38,935 nucleotides of DNA from assembly GCA_016932135.1 (NCBI GenBank), contig JAFGDJ010000044.1:1-38935 (forward strand), in the 5' to 3' direction. A model generated the notes under the pieces. It did not search any database, had not been told where the DNA came from, and saw only the letters and a program-made list of their open reading frames with translations. The position numbers were made by a program, and so were the translations under genes. Shown here piece by piece: positions 32,726 through 38,935 of the stretch. The first letter of the stretch is position 1. Each line of letters opens with the position of its first letter. Origin of the DNA: Spirochaetales bacterium (GTDB lineage: Bacteria; Spirochaetota; Spirochaetia; JAFGDJ01).

Positions 32726-32752
32726 TTTTCGGAATACTAAAAAACCACTTAA
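32726..32752 (-). promoter_or_regulatory. Sigma28-like promoter of flaB
   Basis: Minus strand TTAA (32749-32752), 15-base spacer, TCCGAAAA (32726-32733), compared with TAAA-N15-GCCGATAA. The leader would be about 45 bases and contain the CsrA-like hairpin. No good sigma70 site competes. Confidence 0.5.
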
Positions 32753-32760
32753 TAAAAAGA

Positions 32761-32789
32761 TTGTTAAATCATCTTTTTTTTTGTATTCT
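32761..32789 (+). promoter_or_regulatory. Promoter of the thiamine pyrophosphokinase gene, leaderless
   Basis: TTGTTA (32761-32766), 17-base spacer rich in T, TATTCT (32784-32789), seven bases before the ATG at 32797. Confidence 0.5.
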
Positions 32790-32796
32790 AAGCAAA

Positions 32797-33432
32797 ATGA
32801 AGAGGGTACTCATATGCACCGGCGGCCTGGCACCGGGTAAGTCAGTGATAGTTCAAGAAGTGAAAGCCTGTAACCTGATCATCGCGGCGGATTCGGGGTT
32901 CGATACCCTTCTGCGTTGCGGTTTGATTCCCGACTACGTTATAGGCGACATGGATTCCGTAACCAGGAAAAAGGAACTCAAAAAAATCGATCCCCAACGG
33001 GTGATTCTTCATCCCCCGGAGAAGGATGACACGGATACGGATCTGGCTGTGATGTTCGCCCATGGGCTGGGTGCCGATACCATTGTCCTGGTGGGAGGAG
33101 GCGGGGGGAGAATAGATCATCTCATGGGTATCCTGAGTCTCTTCGACAGAGAAATTCACCCCCAGCGGTGGTTTACGGACAAGGAAATCCTGGAATCTGT
33201 CGATGGTAATATAGAAGTCCGAGGTATGGCCGGAACCCGGGTGTCTTTTTTCCCGGTAGGAACGGAAGTCTGTACCATGGAGTCTTCGGGGTTACAGTGG
33301 CCCTTGGATCCCCTGACCTGGAAGAAGGGCGATGCGGGAATTAGTAACGTAATTACCCGGGATGTTATGAAGGTTACAATGAAAACGGGCAGGTTGTTAA
33401 TGGTACGTGATATTGCTCTGGGAGCCGAGTAA
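32797..33432 (+). CDS. thiN: Thiamine pyrophosphokinase
   Basis: 211 residues from the ATG at 32797; a TTG at 32761 is the promoter's -35. No ribosome binding site precedes the [30 protein letters not shown] and [17 protein letters not shown] carry the conserved Asp residues that bind Mg-[19 protein letters not shown] and the C-terminal beta domain with [20 protein letters not shown] follow. It converts thiamine to thiamine diphosphate using ATP. The stop overlaps the next start (TAATG). Divergent from flaB. Confidence 0.9.
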   Translation: MKRVLICTGGLAPGKSVIVQEVKACNLIIAADSGFDTLLRCGLIPDYVIGDMDSVTRKKELKKIDPQRVILHPPEKDDTDTDLAVMFAHGLGADTIVLVGGGGGRIDHLMGILSLFDREIHPQRWFTDKEILESVDGNIEVRGMAGTRVSFFPVGTEVCTMESSGLQWPLDPLTWKKGDAGISNVITRDVMKVTMKTGRLLMVRDIALGAE

Positions 33433-35222
33433 TGGAAGGACAGACCTTCGAGAAGCTTGTCGGTACGCTTTCGGAAAAAGAACGCCTCGAACTATTGGAA
33501 AGAATAAACAAAAGTATGTTCAGGATTGAAGAAGAAGACGAGACGATAAAGAGGAAGAACCTGTCCCAAAAGGAAAGGGACCTGGTCATGGAAAAGGACT
33601 TTGGAAGGCTTCCCTTTCTGAGAAGATTTATTATCGGTTTATTAAGTAAACTCTCGGGAAAGAGCAGGAACGATCACCTGATTCAATATAAAATTAAAAT
33701 GTTGAAAAAAAATGTCATGAAAACAAATAACAAGCTCACCGGTTTTGAGACCCGGGATCTTACGCCGGCTTTTGCTGAGGCTGTTTTTGCCCTGTATGTT
33801 GCCATTATGCCCGTTCGGGAATTGTACAAGAGACTCTGGATGAACAAAGCAGCCTTTGAAGGAGGGCTGTTGTATCTTTTGAAGAGCAGACTGGAAAAGG
33901 TGCAGGTCTCCCTGGAGGATGTAATAAGCCTGGAAGAACTGGTAGATGAATATGCTCTTCAGGGATTAAAGGAAAAGCTGAAAGCTATTGTCATAGAAAA
34001 ATTACAGACGAAAATTGAGGGATTACCCGACGCCCTGTTCAAGCAGGTGGAAGAAGGGCTGCTGCCAGTCTATTACCTGAAGGAATTGGTGCTTTTCCCT
34101 TTTATCTCTTTTTTCCATATGTTCCACTTTAATCCGCAGATAGAAGACCTGAAGGACAAACCGGTGTTTAAAAGTGCTCCGGCGGTGGTTGCCTTGGATT
34201 TTATGGAAAAACTCTATTACGCTGTGTACATCGCCGGAAAAATAGAGAATCCCGAAACCCTGGATAAAAGGATTTTGGATTACAGTTTCGAGCTGATGAA
34301 CCTGGAAGGGGAAGAGGAGCGGGAAGAAGAGGAGCCTCCTGAGGAAGAGCGGGACGCCTATATACGATCAATGACCGCAGCGATTCAGGATGTCCACCGT
34401 AAAGTAGCGGCCTTCAATCACCACATTCCCCTGGCAGAGCTCATCCGTTATTTCACCAAGGATCCCTATTATCAGCTGGTTTTTTATATCCCTAAAATGC
34501 ATCTGCGAGATATCTATTATCACATCATGCGCGAAAAGATAGTTACTGAACTGGAAGAACGCTATCAGGAAATACGAAAATTATACATTCAACGGGAAAT
34601 CAACACTCTGTTCCAGGGAAAACAGCTGATTCCTTTTCACAACTACCGTGAATATGCCAGCATCGACTATAAAAAAATGGGGGTTCCCTTTTTTGTCCAT
34701 ACCAGGTCTTTGAATCTGCTTTATAATTTCATAAAAATGAATTACCGGGAACAAATACAAGGGATCATTCAGTTACTGCAGAAAGGCCTTCTGGCGCAGA
34801 ATAGAATTACCCAGGACCGTTTGTTGCGTCACGCGGCAGCCCTGGAAGAAGTCGAAGATAAGATCCGTCTTTTCGACTATTCCCTTTCTCCCGAATCGGA
34901 AGACGGGAAATCCTTCCAGAGGCTTCGCTTCATGCTGGCCTCCGACCCCAGCCAGCAACGAATGTACAAAACCCTGGTACTGCAGAAAGAAAGAACCGTG
35001 AAATCCCTCATTTCTTTAGGAGAGGAGTCCCTGGAAGGATTGAGGAAACTCTTTGAAGAAATCCTCACGAGCCCGGTGGATAGTATAAAAGAGCAATTGA
35101 ACAATCATTATTTTATTAAAGGTTCTTCCACCAGGTTGTCTACAGCCCTGCAAGAACGCATGGATAACCTTTCCCGGGTAAGAAACCTGTTGAGCCAGCT
35201 CTTCAAGATGGAAGAAGGCTGA
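33432..35222 (+). CDS. DUF5312-like spirochaete protein
   Basis: 596 residues, ATG overlapping the thiN stop. Mostly helical, rich in Leu, Lys and Glu, with no signal peptide; hydrophobic stretches such as PAFAEAVFALYVAIMPVREL and LVLFPFISFFHMFHFNP look like core helices more than membrane spans. A Glu-rich insert (GEEEREEEEPPEEERDAY) lies near 295-310. The sequence is reminiscent of the spirochaete-restricted DUF5312 family, recalled from memory. Function unknown. The stem-loop at 35230 ends the unit. Confidence 0.6.
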   Translation: MEGQTFEKLVGTLSEKERLELLERINKSMFRIEEEDETIKRKNLSQKERDLVMEKDFGRLPFLRRFIIGLLSKLSGKSRNDHLIQYKIKMLKKNVMKTNNKLTGFETRDLTPAFAEAVFALYVAIMPVRELYKRLWMNKAAFEGGLLYLLKSRLEKVQVSLEDVISLEELVDEYALQGLKEKLKAIVIEKLQTKIEGLPDALFKQVEEGLLPVYYLKELVLFPFISFFHMFHFNPQIEDLKDKPVFKSAPAVVALDFMEKLYYAVYIAGKIENPETLDKRILDYSFELMNLEGEEEREEEEPPEEERDAYIRSMTAAIQDVHRKVAAFNHHIPLAELIRYFTKDPYYQLVFYIPKMHLRDIYYHIMREKIVTELEERYQEIRKLYIQREINTLFQGKQLIPFHNYREYASIDYKKMGVPFFVHTRSLNLLYNFIKMNYREQIQGIIQLLQKGLLAQNRITQDRLLRHAAALEEVEDKIRLFDYSLSPESEDGKSFQRLRFMLASDPSQQRMYKTLVLQKERTVKSLISLGEESLEGLRKLFEEILTSPVDSIKEQLNNHYFIKGSSTRLSTALQERMDNLSRVRNLLSQLFKMEEG

Positions 35223-35229
35223 TTCTAGG

Positions 35230-35260
35230 ATCCCCTCAGCACCTAGAGGGGATGTTTCTT
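35230..35260. terminator. Terminator between DUF5312-like and HIT genes
   Basis: ATCCCCTC (35230-35237) pairs perfectly with GAGGGGAT (35246-35253) around an eight-base loop and is followed by a T-rich tail on the plus strand. The HIT stop codon (35243-35245) falls in the loop. Confidence 0.7.
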
Positions 35261-35731
35261 TACTTCTTCTTTAATACGACGAAGCGTGTCCAGGGGATGT
35301 TCCACCAGCATCCTCTTCCCGGCGATAAGATCGGCAAAACCGATTTCACCGGGATACCGGGGAATAATATGAAGATGAAGATGAGAAATGGAAGCTCCGG
35401 CCGGTTTTCCCATATTGTAACCGATATTATATCCTGCCGGAGAATACAGTGCGTCCAGGACATCCAGGAATCGACTGGTGAGGAGATGCAGGGTATCCTG
35501 TTCTTCGCGCGTTAGCTCACGAAGATCCTCGATATGCCGCAGGGGAAAAAGAATGAGGTGTCCCGGGTTATAGGGATAGAGGTTCAGAGAAACAATGAAA
35601 GTATCATCCCGGTATACCGAAAGATCCGCCGTGCCGGACTTTCCCGCGGAAATTGAGCAAAGAATACAGTCACCGGAAGCGCTTCTGTTTTTTATGTAGT
35701 CGAGCTTTTCGAAATTACAAAAGTACTCCAT
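35243..35731 (-). CDS. HIT-family nucleotide hydrolase/transferase
   Basis: 162 residues, ATG at 35731. SISHLHLHIIPRYPGEIGF contains the HxHxHxx histidine triad; an upstream CILC pair and DTFIVSLNLYPYNPGHLILF are typical of the Ap4A-phosphorylase-like or zinc-binding HIT branch. Such enzymes hydrolyse AMP or nucleoside-polyphosphate derivatives through a His-AMP intermediate. Six bases follow the upstream SPFH-like gene's stop, so the two are probably co-transcribed. Confidence 0.9.
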   Translation of the reverse strand: MEYFCNFEKLDYIKNRSASGDCILCSISAGKSGTADLSVYRDDTFIVSLNLYPYNPGHLILFPLRHIEDLRELTREEQDTLHLLTSRFLDVLDALYSPAGYNIGYNMGKPAGASISHLHLHIIPRYPGEIGFADLIAGKRMLVEHPLDTLRRIKEEVKKHPL

Positions 35732-35737
35732 GAGGGA

Positions 35738-36592
35738 TTATTCCACCTGAGAAATAATTTCTCCCACATCGATGTCCCGAAGATCGGTATGGCCTCCGAT
35801 TTTCATGTAATCCAGGAGGATAGGATACTCCGTCAACAGTTCACCGTATTTCTTTAAGGTGGTCAGGCGCACTTCCTCGTTGACCACAAAAGATGAGGAT
35901 CTGCGAAGAGCCTCCTCTTCCGCCGCTTCTTTCTCGGTCATGACAGCCATATACATTTCCTTACCTTTTCGATACAGATCGAAATCGGGAAAGCGCATCT
36001 TTTGCATCTGCACCTGGATAAACTCCAATTCGGGGAATAGGTTCGAAAGTTCACTGGAAAGCTCATTTCCCAGGGTGGTATTGAACCCCGGGGAGGAGGT
36101 GTTCTCCGAGGCTTGCCGCATTTCCCTCTGAATAAGGGCTGTAGCTTCCAACTGGCATCGGGAGATGATCTGCTTGTACCATGAACCCAGGGTGTCGGGG
36201 GTAATATGCTTATCCCGGGTCAAAGCGGGCAGGGCATCGGGACGTATCTGAAAGGAGAGCGAAAAGGAGAGATCATAGGTAAAATCGGGGGAACCCTCCA
36301 AATATCGACCGTAGACATCGGCGGATGGGAGAGAACCGGAAATAGAAACCTGTTCTTCCTGTGGGGAAAGGGTATAGATATGAAGCCTGGTGTTGGTGGG
36401 AATAAGACGTTCCCAACGCCAGGTGAACGTTCCGGGACCTATGACCGTATCTTCATAACCCCTGAGTTTTGTAAAAACCACGGCATAGGAATGTTCATCC
36501 AACTGAATTTGTATCCAGCCGATGTAAAAAACCAGACCGCCGATGATGAGAATGATAAAAAGAAAAAAAACAAACAGACCTCTTCTTTTCAT
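35738..36592 (-). CDS. SPFH/band 7-like membrane protein
   Basis: 284 residues, ATG at 36592. A single N-terminal transmembrane helix (LFVFFLFIILIIGGLVFYIG) is followed by a beta-rich region with HSYAVVFTKLRGYEDTVIGPG, as in band 7/HflK proteins that display a prohibitin-type fold on one side of the membrane. The C-terminal part has helices including EKEAAEEEALRRSSSFVVNEE. It resembles the spirochaete SPFH group; an HflC-like partner is not seen. Could control a protease or membrane domain. Ten bases downstream of the HAD gene. Confidence 0.55.
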   Translation of the reverse strand: MKRRGLFVFFLFIILIIGGLVFYIGWIQIQLDEHSYAVVFTKLRGYEDTVIGPGTFTWRWERLIPTNTRLHIYTLSPQEEQVSISGSLPSADVYGRYLEGSPDFTYDLSFSLSFQIRPDALPALTRDKHITPDTLGSWYKQIISRCQLEATALIQREMRQASENTSSPGFNTTLGNELSSELSNLFPELEFIQVQMQKMRFPDFDLYRKGKEMYMAVMTEKEAAEEEALRRSSSFVVNEEVRLTTLKKYGELLTEYPILLDYMKIGGHTDLRDIDVGEIISQVE

Positions 36593-36601
36593 GCCCTGCT
36601 C

Positions 36602-37510
36602 CTAAAAATGCCGGCTTTCGCTTTTCGGTAAAATGTCTTTTATCTGTAGAAGCTCTGTAAGAAGTATATCAGATGATAGGGATCTAGAACACAATTCTTT
36701 TTCAGGAACACGAAGAGAACGAATATCTCCTGCGTACAGGCCGGTGAGAAACCCTTTTTCCTTAGCCGGTAAGATATCCTTTCGCAGGTCGTTACCGATG
36801 TACAGGGTTTCGGACGGCAGGATGGAGCGCTCCGACAGCTTCAAGACCAGGGTGTCGAAAAGGAAAGGGTCGGGCTTAGCCCGGCCGAAGCGATAAGACC
36901 AAAGGCAGAGATCCTCGTAAAAACCCAGTTCATCCAGGTCGGAATCCAAAAAAGCGGGAAAAAGAAAGGGGGTATAAAACTGGGCATTAGACACTATTCC
37001 TAAGATGATCCCGGCTTCCCGGAGAAAGGAAAGGGTTTCCTGAAGATAAGGCATGGGAAAGACGGGGTTTGAGAAGATTTCATAGTAAAGAGCACAGCGC
37101 TCGGCAGTTCCGGCGTCTCCTCGATGGGAAATCAACCCCTCTTTTTCAAGGGAAAGCAGCAGGTCTTTCCAGATAGCGATAATATCCACTTCGGGGTAGG
37201 GGATCCCCTTCTGTCGGTCGGTAGTATGGGAACGCTGAATACCGGAAACCAAAAGCTTGCCGGCTCTGAACCCGGTCTGTTCGGAAAGTGGGTCTAGGTG
37301 TGCCTGCTGCAGTACTCGAAGAAATAAAAGTCCTTCATCCTGAGACGCTACATTTATATCCCCCGATTCCGATATAAAAAGGGTACCGTAGACGTCAAAG
37401 ACCAGGGCTCGGAGAGAAGGAAGAACGGTTATTACCGGGCTCAGGTTTGTAGGAAGAGGATATAAGGGGTTACTGTTGCTTCTTATAAAGTGTACGATAT
37501 CCTCTGTCAT
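36602..37510 (-). CDS. HAD-superfamily hydrolase
   Basis: 302 residues from the ATG at 37510 (GAGG upstream); a TTG start at 37576 has no binding site. Motif I VFDVYGTLF has the nucleophile at about Asp39 with Tyr two residues later, the form seen in haloacid-dehalogenase-like members; motif II is GIVSNAQFYTP, motif III KPDPFLFD and motif IV YIGNDLRKDILPAKEKG. A cap region of about 100 residues separates I and II. It is probably a phosphatase or dehalogenase-like enzyme; substrate unknown. Confidence 0.82.
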   Translation of the reverse strand: MTEDIVHFIRSNSNPLYPLPTNLSPVITVLPSLRALVFDVYGTLFISESGDINVASQDEGLLFLRVLQQAHLDPLSEQTGFRAGKLLVSGIQRSHTTDRQKGIPYPEVDIIAIWKDLLLSLEKEGLISHRGDAGTAERCALYYEIFSNPVFPMPYLQETLSFLREAGIILGIVSNAQFYTPFLFPAFLDSDLDELGFYEDLCLWSYRFGRAKPDPFLFDTLVLKLSERSILPSETLYIGNDLRKDILPAKEKGFLTGLYAGDIRSLRVPEKELCSRSLSSDILLTELLQIKDILPKSESRHF

Positions 37511-37534
37511 AGTGCCTCGATTCACAAGGGCATT

Positions 37535-37563
37535 ATTGTAAAGGGAAAAGGAATATCCTGCAA
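37535..37563 (-). promoter_or_regulatory. Promoter of the HAD-SPFH-HIT unit
   Basis: Minus strand TTGCAG (37558-37563), 17-base spacer, TACAAT (37535-37540). Predicted start about 18 bases before the ATG at 37510. Confidence 0.55.
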
Positions 37564-37568
37564 GAGAA

Positions 37569-37898
37569 ATGAACAATCAGTTGTTTGAAGAATGGACGAA
37601 AAAAGCGGCAGCCTTGTGCGCTTTTCTGGTATTTCTCAGCCTTACTCTGTATATCCTGGGAAATTACCAATCCTTTCTCGATGCCACGCAGGAACGTCTC
37701 TTGCGTTTTGAAAAGATCGCCGCCATGATTCTCGCGGTTTGTCTGGGATTCCTTTCGTTTGGTTTTCTACGAGAAAAAAACAAGCCTCTGCCGATCAGAA
37801 TCCTTTTTTTTCTGCTGACCTTTATCCTGTCGGTCCTGGCATTTTCTCTTTCGGTGGCGGTAACGGGAATCCTTACATGGACATCCACGCCGGGCTAG
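37569..37898 (+). CDS. Small three-helix membrane protein
   Basis: 109 residues, ATG at 37569. Three hydrophobic helices: AAALCAFLVFLSLTLYILG (about 13-31), IAAMILAVCLGFLSFGFL (about 50-67) and ILFFLLTFILSVLAFSLSVA (about 78-97). No family recognised. Four bases precede the map gene, so the two are likely in one operon. Confidence 0.65.
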   Translation: MNNQLFEEWTKKAAALCAFLVFLSLTLYILGNYQSFLDATQERLLRFEKIAAMILAVCLGFLSFGFLREKNKPLPIRILFFLLTFILSVLAFSLSVAVTGILTWTSTPG

Positions 37899-37902
37899 GG
37901 TA

Positions 37903-38697
37903 ATGGAACCTTATATCCCCTTAAAAACATCCCTGGAAGTGAAAGGTATCCAGCGAACCTGTATAAACGTTGCGGGTATTCTTCACAGTTTGGCTTTCTT
38001 CATACGGGCAGGAATAACAACCCGGGATATCAATCGGTACTGTATAGAAGAATATAAGAAAAGAGGCCTGGTTAGTTCCTTTCTGGGATTCAAAGGTTTT
38101 CCCGAAAGTATCTGCACCTCGGTAAACCATGTGGCTGCCCATGGCATACCGGATAACCGGGTTCTGATGGAAGGTGACATTCTTACGGTGGACCTGACAG
38201 CCCAACTCGAGGGATGGCATGGAGACGCCGCCTGGACCTACCGGGTGGGAAACCTAGGACCTGACGCCCGGCGGGTTATCAAAGCCGCCTGGCACGCCAC
38301 ATCTGAAGGGTGCAGAGCCGCGAAAGCCGGAGGACGTTTCGGGGACATAGGCGAAGCCATACAGACAGCGGTTGCTCGCTATGGCTGCCAGGTATTGGAA
38401 AACTTTGTCGGCCATGGTATCGGGAGATCCTTTCATGAAGAACCCATGGTTTTGAACAAAGGAGAAAAAGGCACCGGCAGACCCCTGGTGCCGGGGCTGG
38501 TTTTTACTATAGAACCCATCGTAACCCTAGGAGATGTAACGGTTAAAACCCTGGAAGACGGCTGGACCGTGGTAGTTGAGGGCGGTGGTCTTTGCGCGCA
38601 ATATGAACATACCCTCGCCCTAGGCGGCAGTGAAACACGAATACTAACCTTTCCGGGGGGGCAAGCCCCCTGGGACTATAAAACACCTCCGTATTGA
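37903..38697 (+). CDS. map: Methionine aminopeptidase, type I
   Basis: 264 residues, ATG at 37903 with AGGG upstream. Metal ligands are visible: VDLTAQLEGWHGDAAWTY (two Asp), GHGIGRSFHEEP (His), FTIEPI (Glu) and CAQYEHTLAL (Glu). It removes the initiator Met from new proteins. There is no N-terminal zinc extension. The GC-rich run near the 3' end is coding. Its stop overlaps the -35 of the tRNA-Thr promoter. Confidence 0.95.
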   Translation: MEPYIPLKTSLEVKGIQRTCINVAGILHSLAFFIRAGITTRDINRYCIEEYKKRGLVSSFLGFKGFPESICTSVNHVAAHGIPDNRVLMEGDILTVDLTAQLEGWHGDAAWTYRVGNLGPDARRVIKAAWHATSEGCRAAKAGGRFGDIGEAIQTAVARYGCQVLENFVGHGIGRSFHEEPMVLNKGEKGTGRPLVPGLVFTIEPIVTLGDVTVKTLEDGWTVVVEGGGLCAQYEHTLALGGSETRILTFPGGQAPWDYKTPPY

Positions 38698-38722
38698 CGC
38701 GCCTTCGGTATTGTATTATATT
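38694..38722 (+). promoter_or_regulatory. Promoter of tRNA-Thr (and perhaps tRNA-Tyr)
   Basis: TTGACG (38694-38699), 17-base spacer, TATATT (38717-38722), 14 bases before the tRNA-Thr 5' end. Confidence 0.6.
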
Positions 38723-38736
38723 TTCGTGACTTTTAT

Positions 38737-38810
38737 GCCACCTTAGCTCAGCTGGCCAGAGCACGTGACTTGTAATCTCGGGGTCCTCGGTTCGAATCCG
38801 AGAGGTGGCT
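38737..38810 (+). tRNA. tRNA-Thr (anticodon TGT)
   Basis: 74 bases; acceptor GCCACCT pairs with AGGTGGC, loop CTTGTAA gives anticodon TGT, T-arm GTTCGAATC, discriminator T. CCA is not encoded. Confidence 0.95.
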
Positions 38811-38812
38811 TG

Positions 38813-38844
38813 ACGAAGATAATAACTTTTGTTATCCTCGTTTT
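38813..38844 (+). terminator. Weak terminator-like hairpin after tRNA-Thr
   Basis: ACGAAGATAA (38813-38822) pairs with TTATCCTCGT (38832-38841) with one mismatch, followed by a short T run. It could be an attenuator or processing signal between the two tRNAs. Confidence 0.45.
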
Positions 38845-38851
38845 CGCAAAC

Positions 38852-38933
38852 GGGGAGATTCCCGAGTGGTCAAAGGGGGCAGACTGTAAATCTGTTGGCT
38901 CAGCCTTCGAAGGTTCAAATCCTTCTCTCCCCA
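38852..38933 (+). tRNA. tRNA-Tyr (anticodon GTA)
   Basis: 82 bases with a long variable arm (type II): acceptor GGGGAGA with TCTCCCC, loop CTGTAAA giving anticodon GTA, T-arm GTTCAAATC, discriminator A. CCA is not encoded; the window ends two bases later. Confidence 0.95.
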
Positions 38934-38935
38934 AA

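Noticed and set aside
38655-38676. GC-rich GGGGG/CCCCC hairpin near the end of map
   Set aside because: It lies within the coding sequence, with no T run and an ordinary reading frame; probably not a terminator.
1-38935. Mobile elements, prophage, CRISPR arrays or defence cassettes
   Set aside because: No transposase, integrase, phage structural gene, regularly spaced repeat array or known defence domain was seen on either strand. The only repeat worth noting is by tRNA-Gly.

Overview
The window reads as a chromosomal segment of a free-living, moderately GC-rich spirochaete (Spirochaetales-type; species not determinable). Reasons: a FlaB-type core flagellin; a PUR-domain (DUF3276) protein like Borrelia BpuR; an smc / ffh-rpsP-khpA-rimM-trmD-rplS housekeeping block followed by FliK-like and FlhB-C-like genes; a DUF5312-like protein; and many lipoproteins and periplasmic proteins. 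I see no insertion sequences, prophage, CRISPR or recognisable defence cassette.

Layout. 1-8.1 kb is metabolic: a tocopherol-cyclase-family gene (cut by the left edge) is divergent from a DUF362 membrane-anchored protein across a palindromic operator-like site; then a fused phosphotransacylase-butyrate kinase and two convergent paralogous saccharopine-dehydrogenase-like oxidoreductases sharing a bidirectional terminator. 8.2-13.1 kb holds two membrane sensor kinases in tandem (SBP-PAS-HisKA_2 and a 7TM-type hybrid kinase with REC and Hpt). 13.1-13.6 kb has tRNA-Gly with a structured intergenic element bounded by copies of the tRNA 3' end. 13.6-15.7 kb: PUR protein, rnhB, and a FlgO-like plus beta-barrel envelope protein. 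15.9-20.2 kb: smc with a small membrane protein and a lipoprotein. 20.2-27.1 kb: a long co-directional run, ffh-rpsP-khpA-rimM-trmD-rplS-(FliK-like)-(FlhB-C-like)-HD-GYP-yraN-small ORF-zinc-ribbon-like protein.

27.1-28.5 kb: two minus-strand envelope proteins, divergent from coaD-rpmF-acpP-rnc (28.6-30.3 kb). 30.4-32.7 kb: CCA-adding/poly(A) polymerase and flaB, each with its own promoter, separated by a strong terminator. 32.8-35.2 kb: thiamine pyrophosphokinase and a DUF5312-like protein. 35.2-37.5 kb (minus): HIT, SPFH-like and HAD proteins. 37.6-38.9 kb: small membrane protein, map, tRNA-Thr, tRNA-Tyr.

How parts fit. RNA maturation and translation dominate: ffh, rpsP, rimM, trmD, rplS, rpmF, rnc, map, yraN, rnhB and a CCA enzyme alongside three tRNA genes that encode no CCA. 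Motility is represented by flaB, whose leader carries a near-consensus CsrA hairpin, the FliK/FlhB-C pair, and an HD-GYP protein. Good sigma70-like promoters recur; at four genes (coaD, a lipoprotein, the CCA enzyme, thiN) the predicted transcription start falls at or next to the start codon, suggesting leaderless mRNAs. The most interesting items are the Ptb-Buk fusion, the flaB CsrA-like hairpin, the tRNA-Gly-linked element, the short SMC with no recognisable hinge, and the leaderless-promoter pattern. No wholly new multi-gene system is evident.
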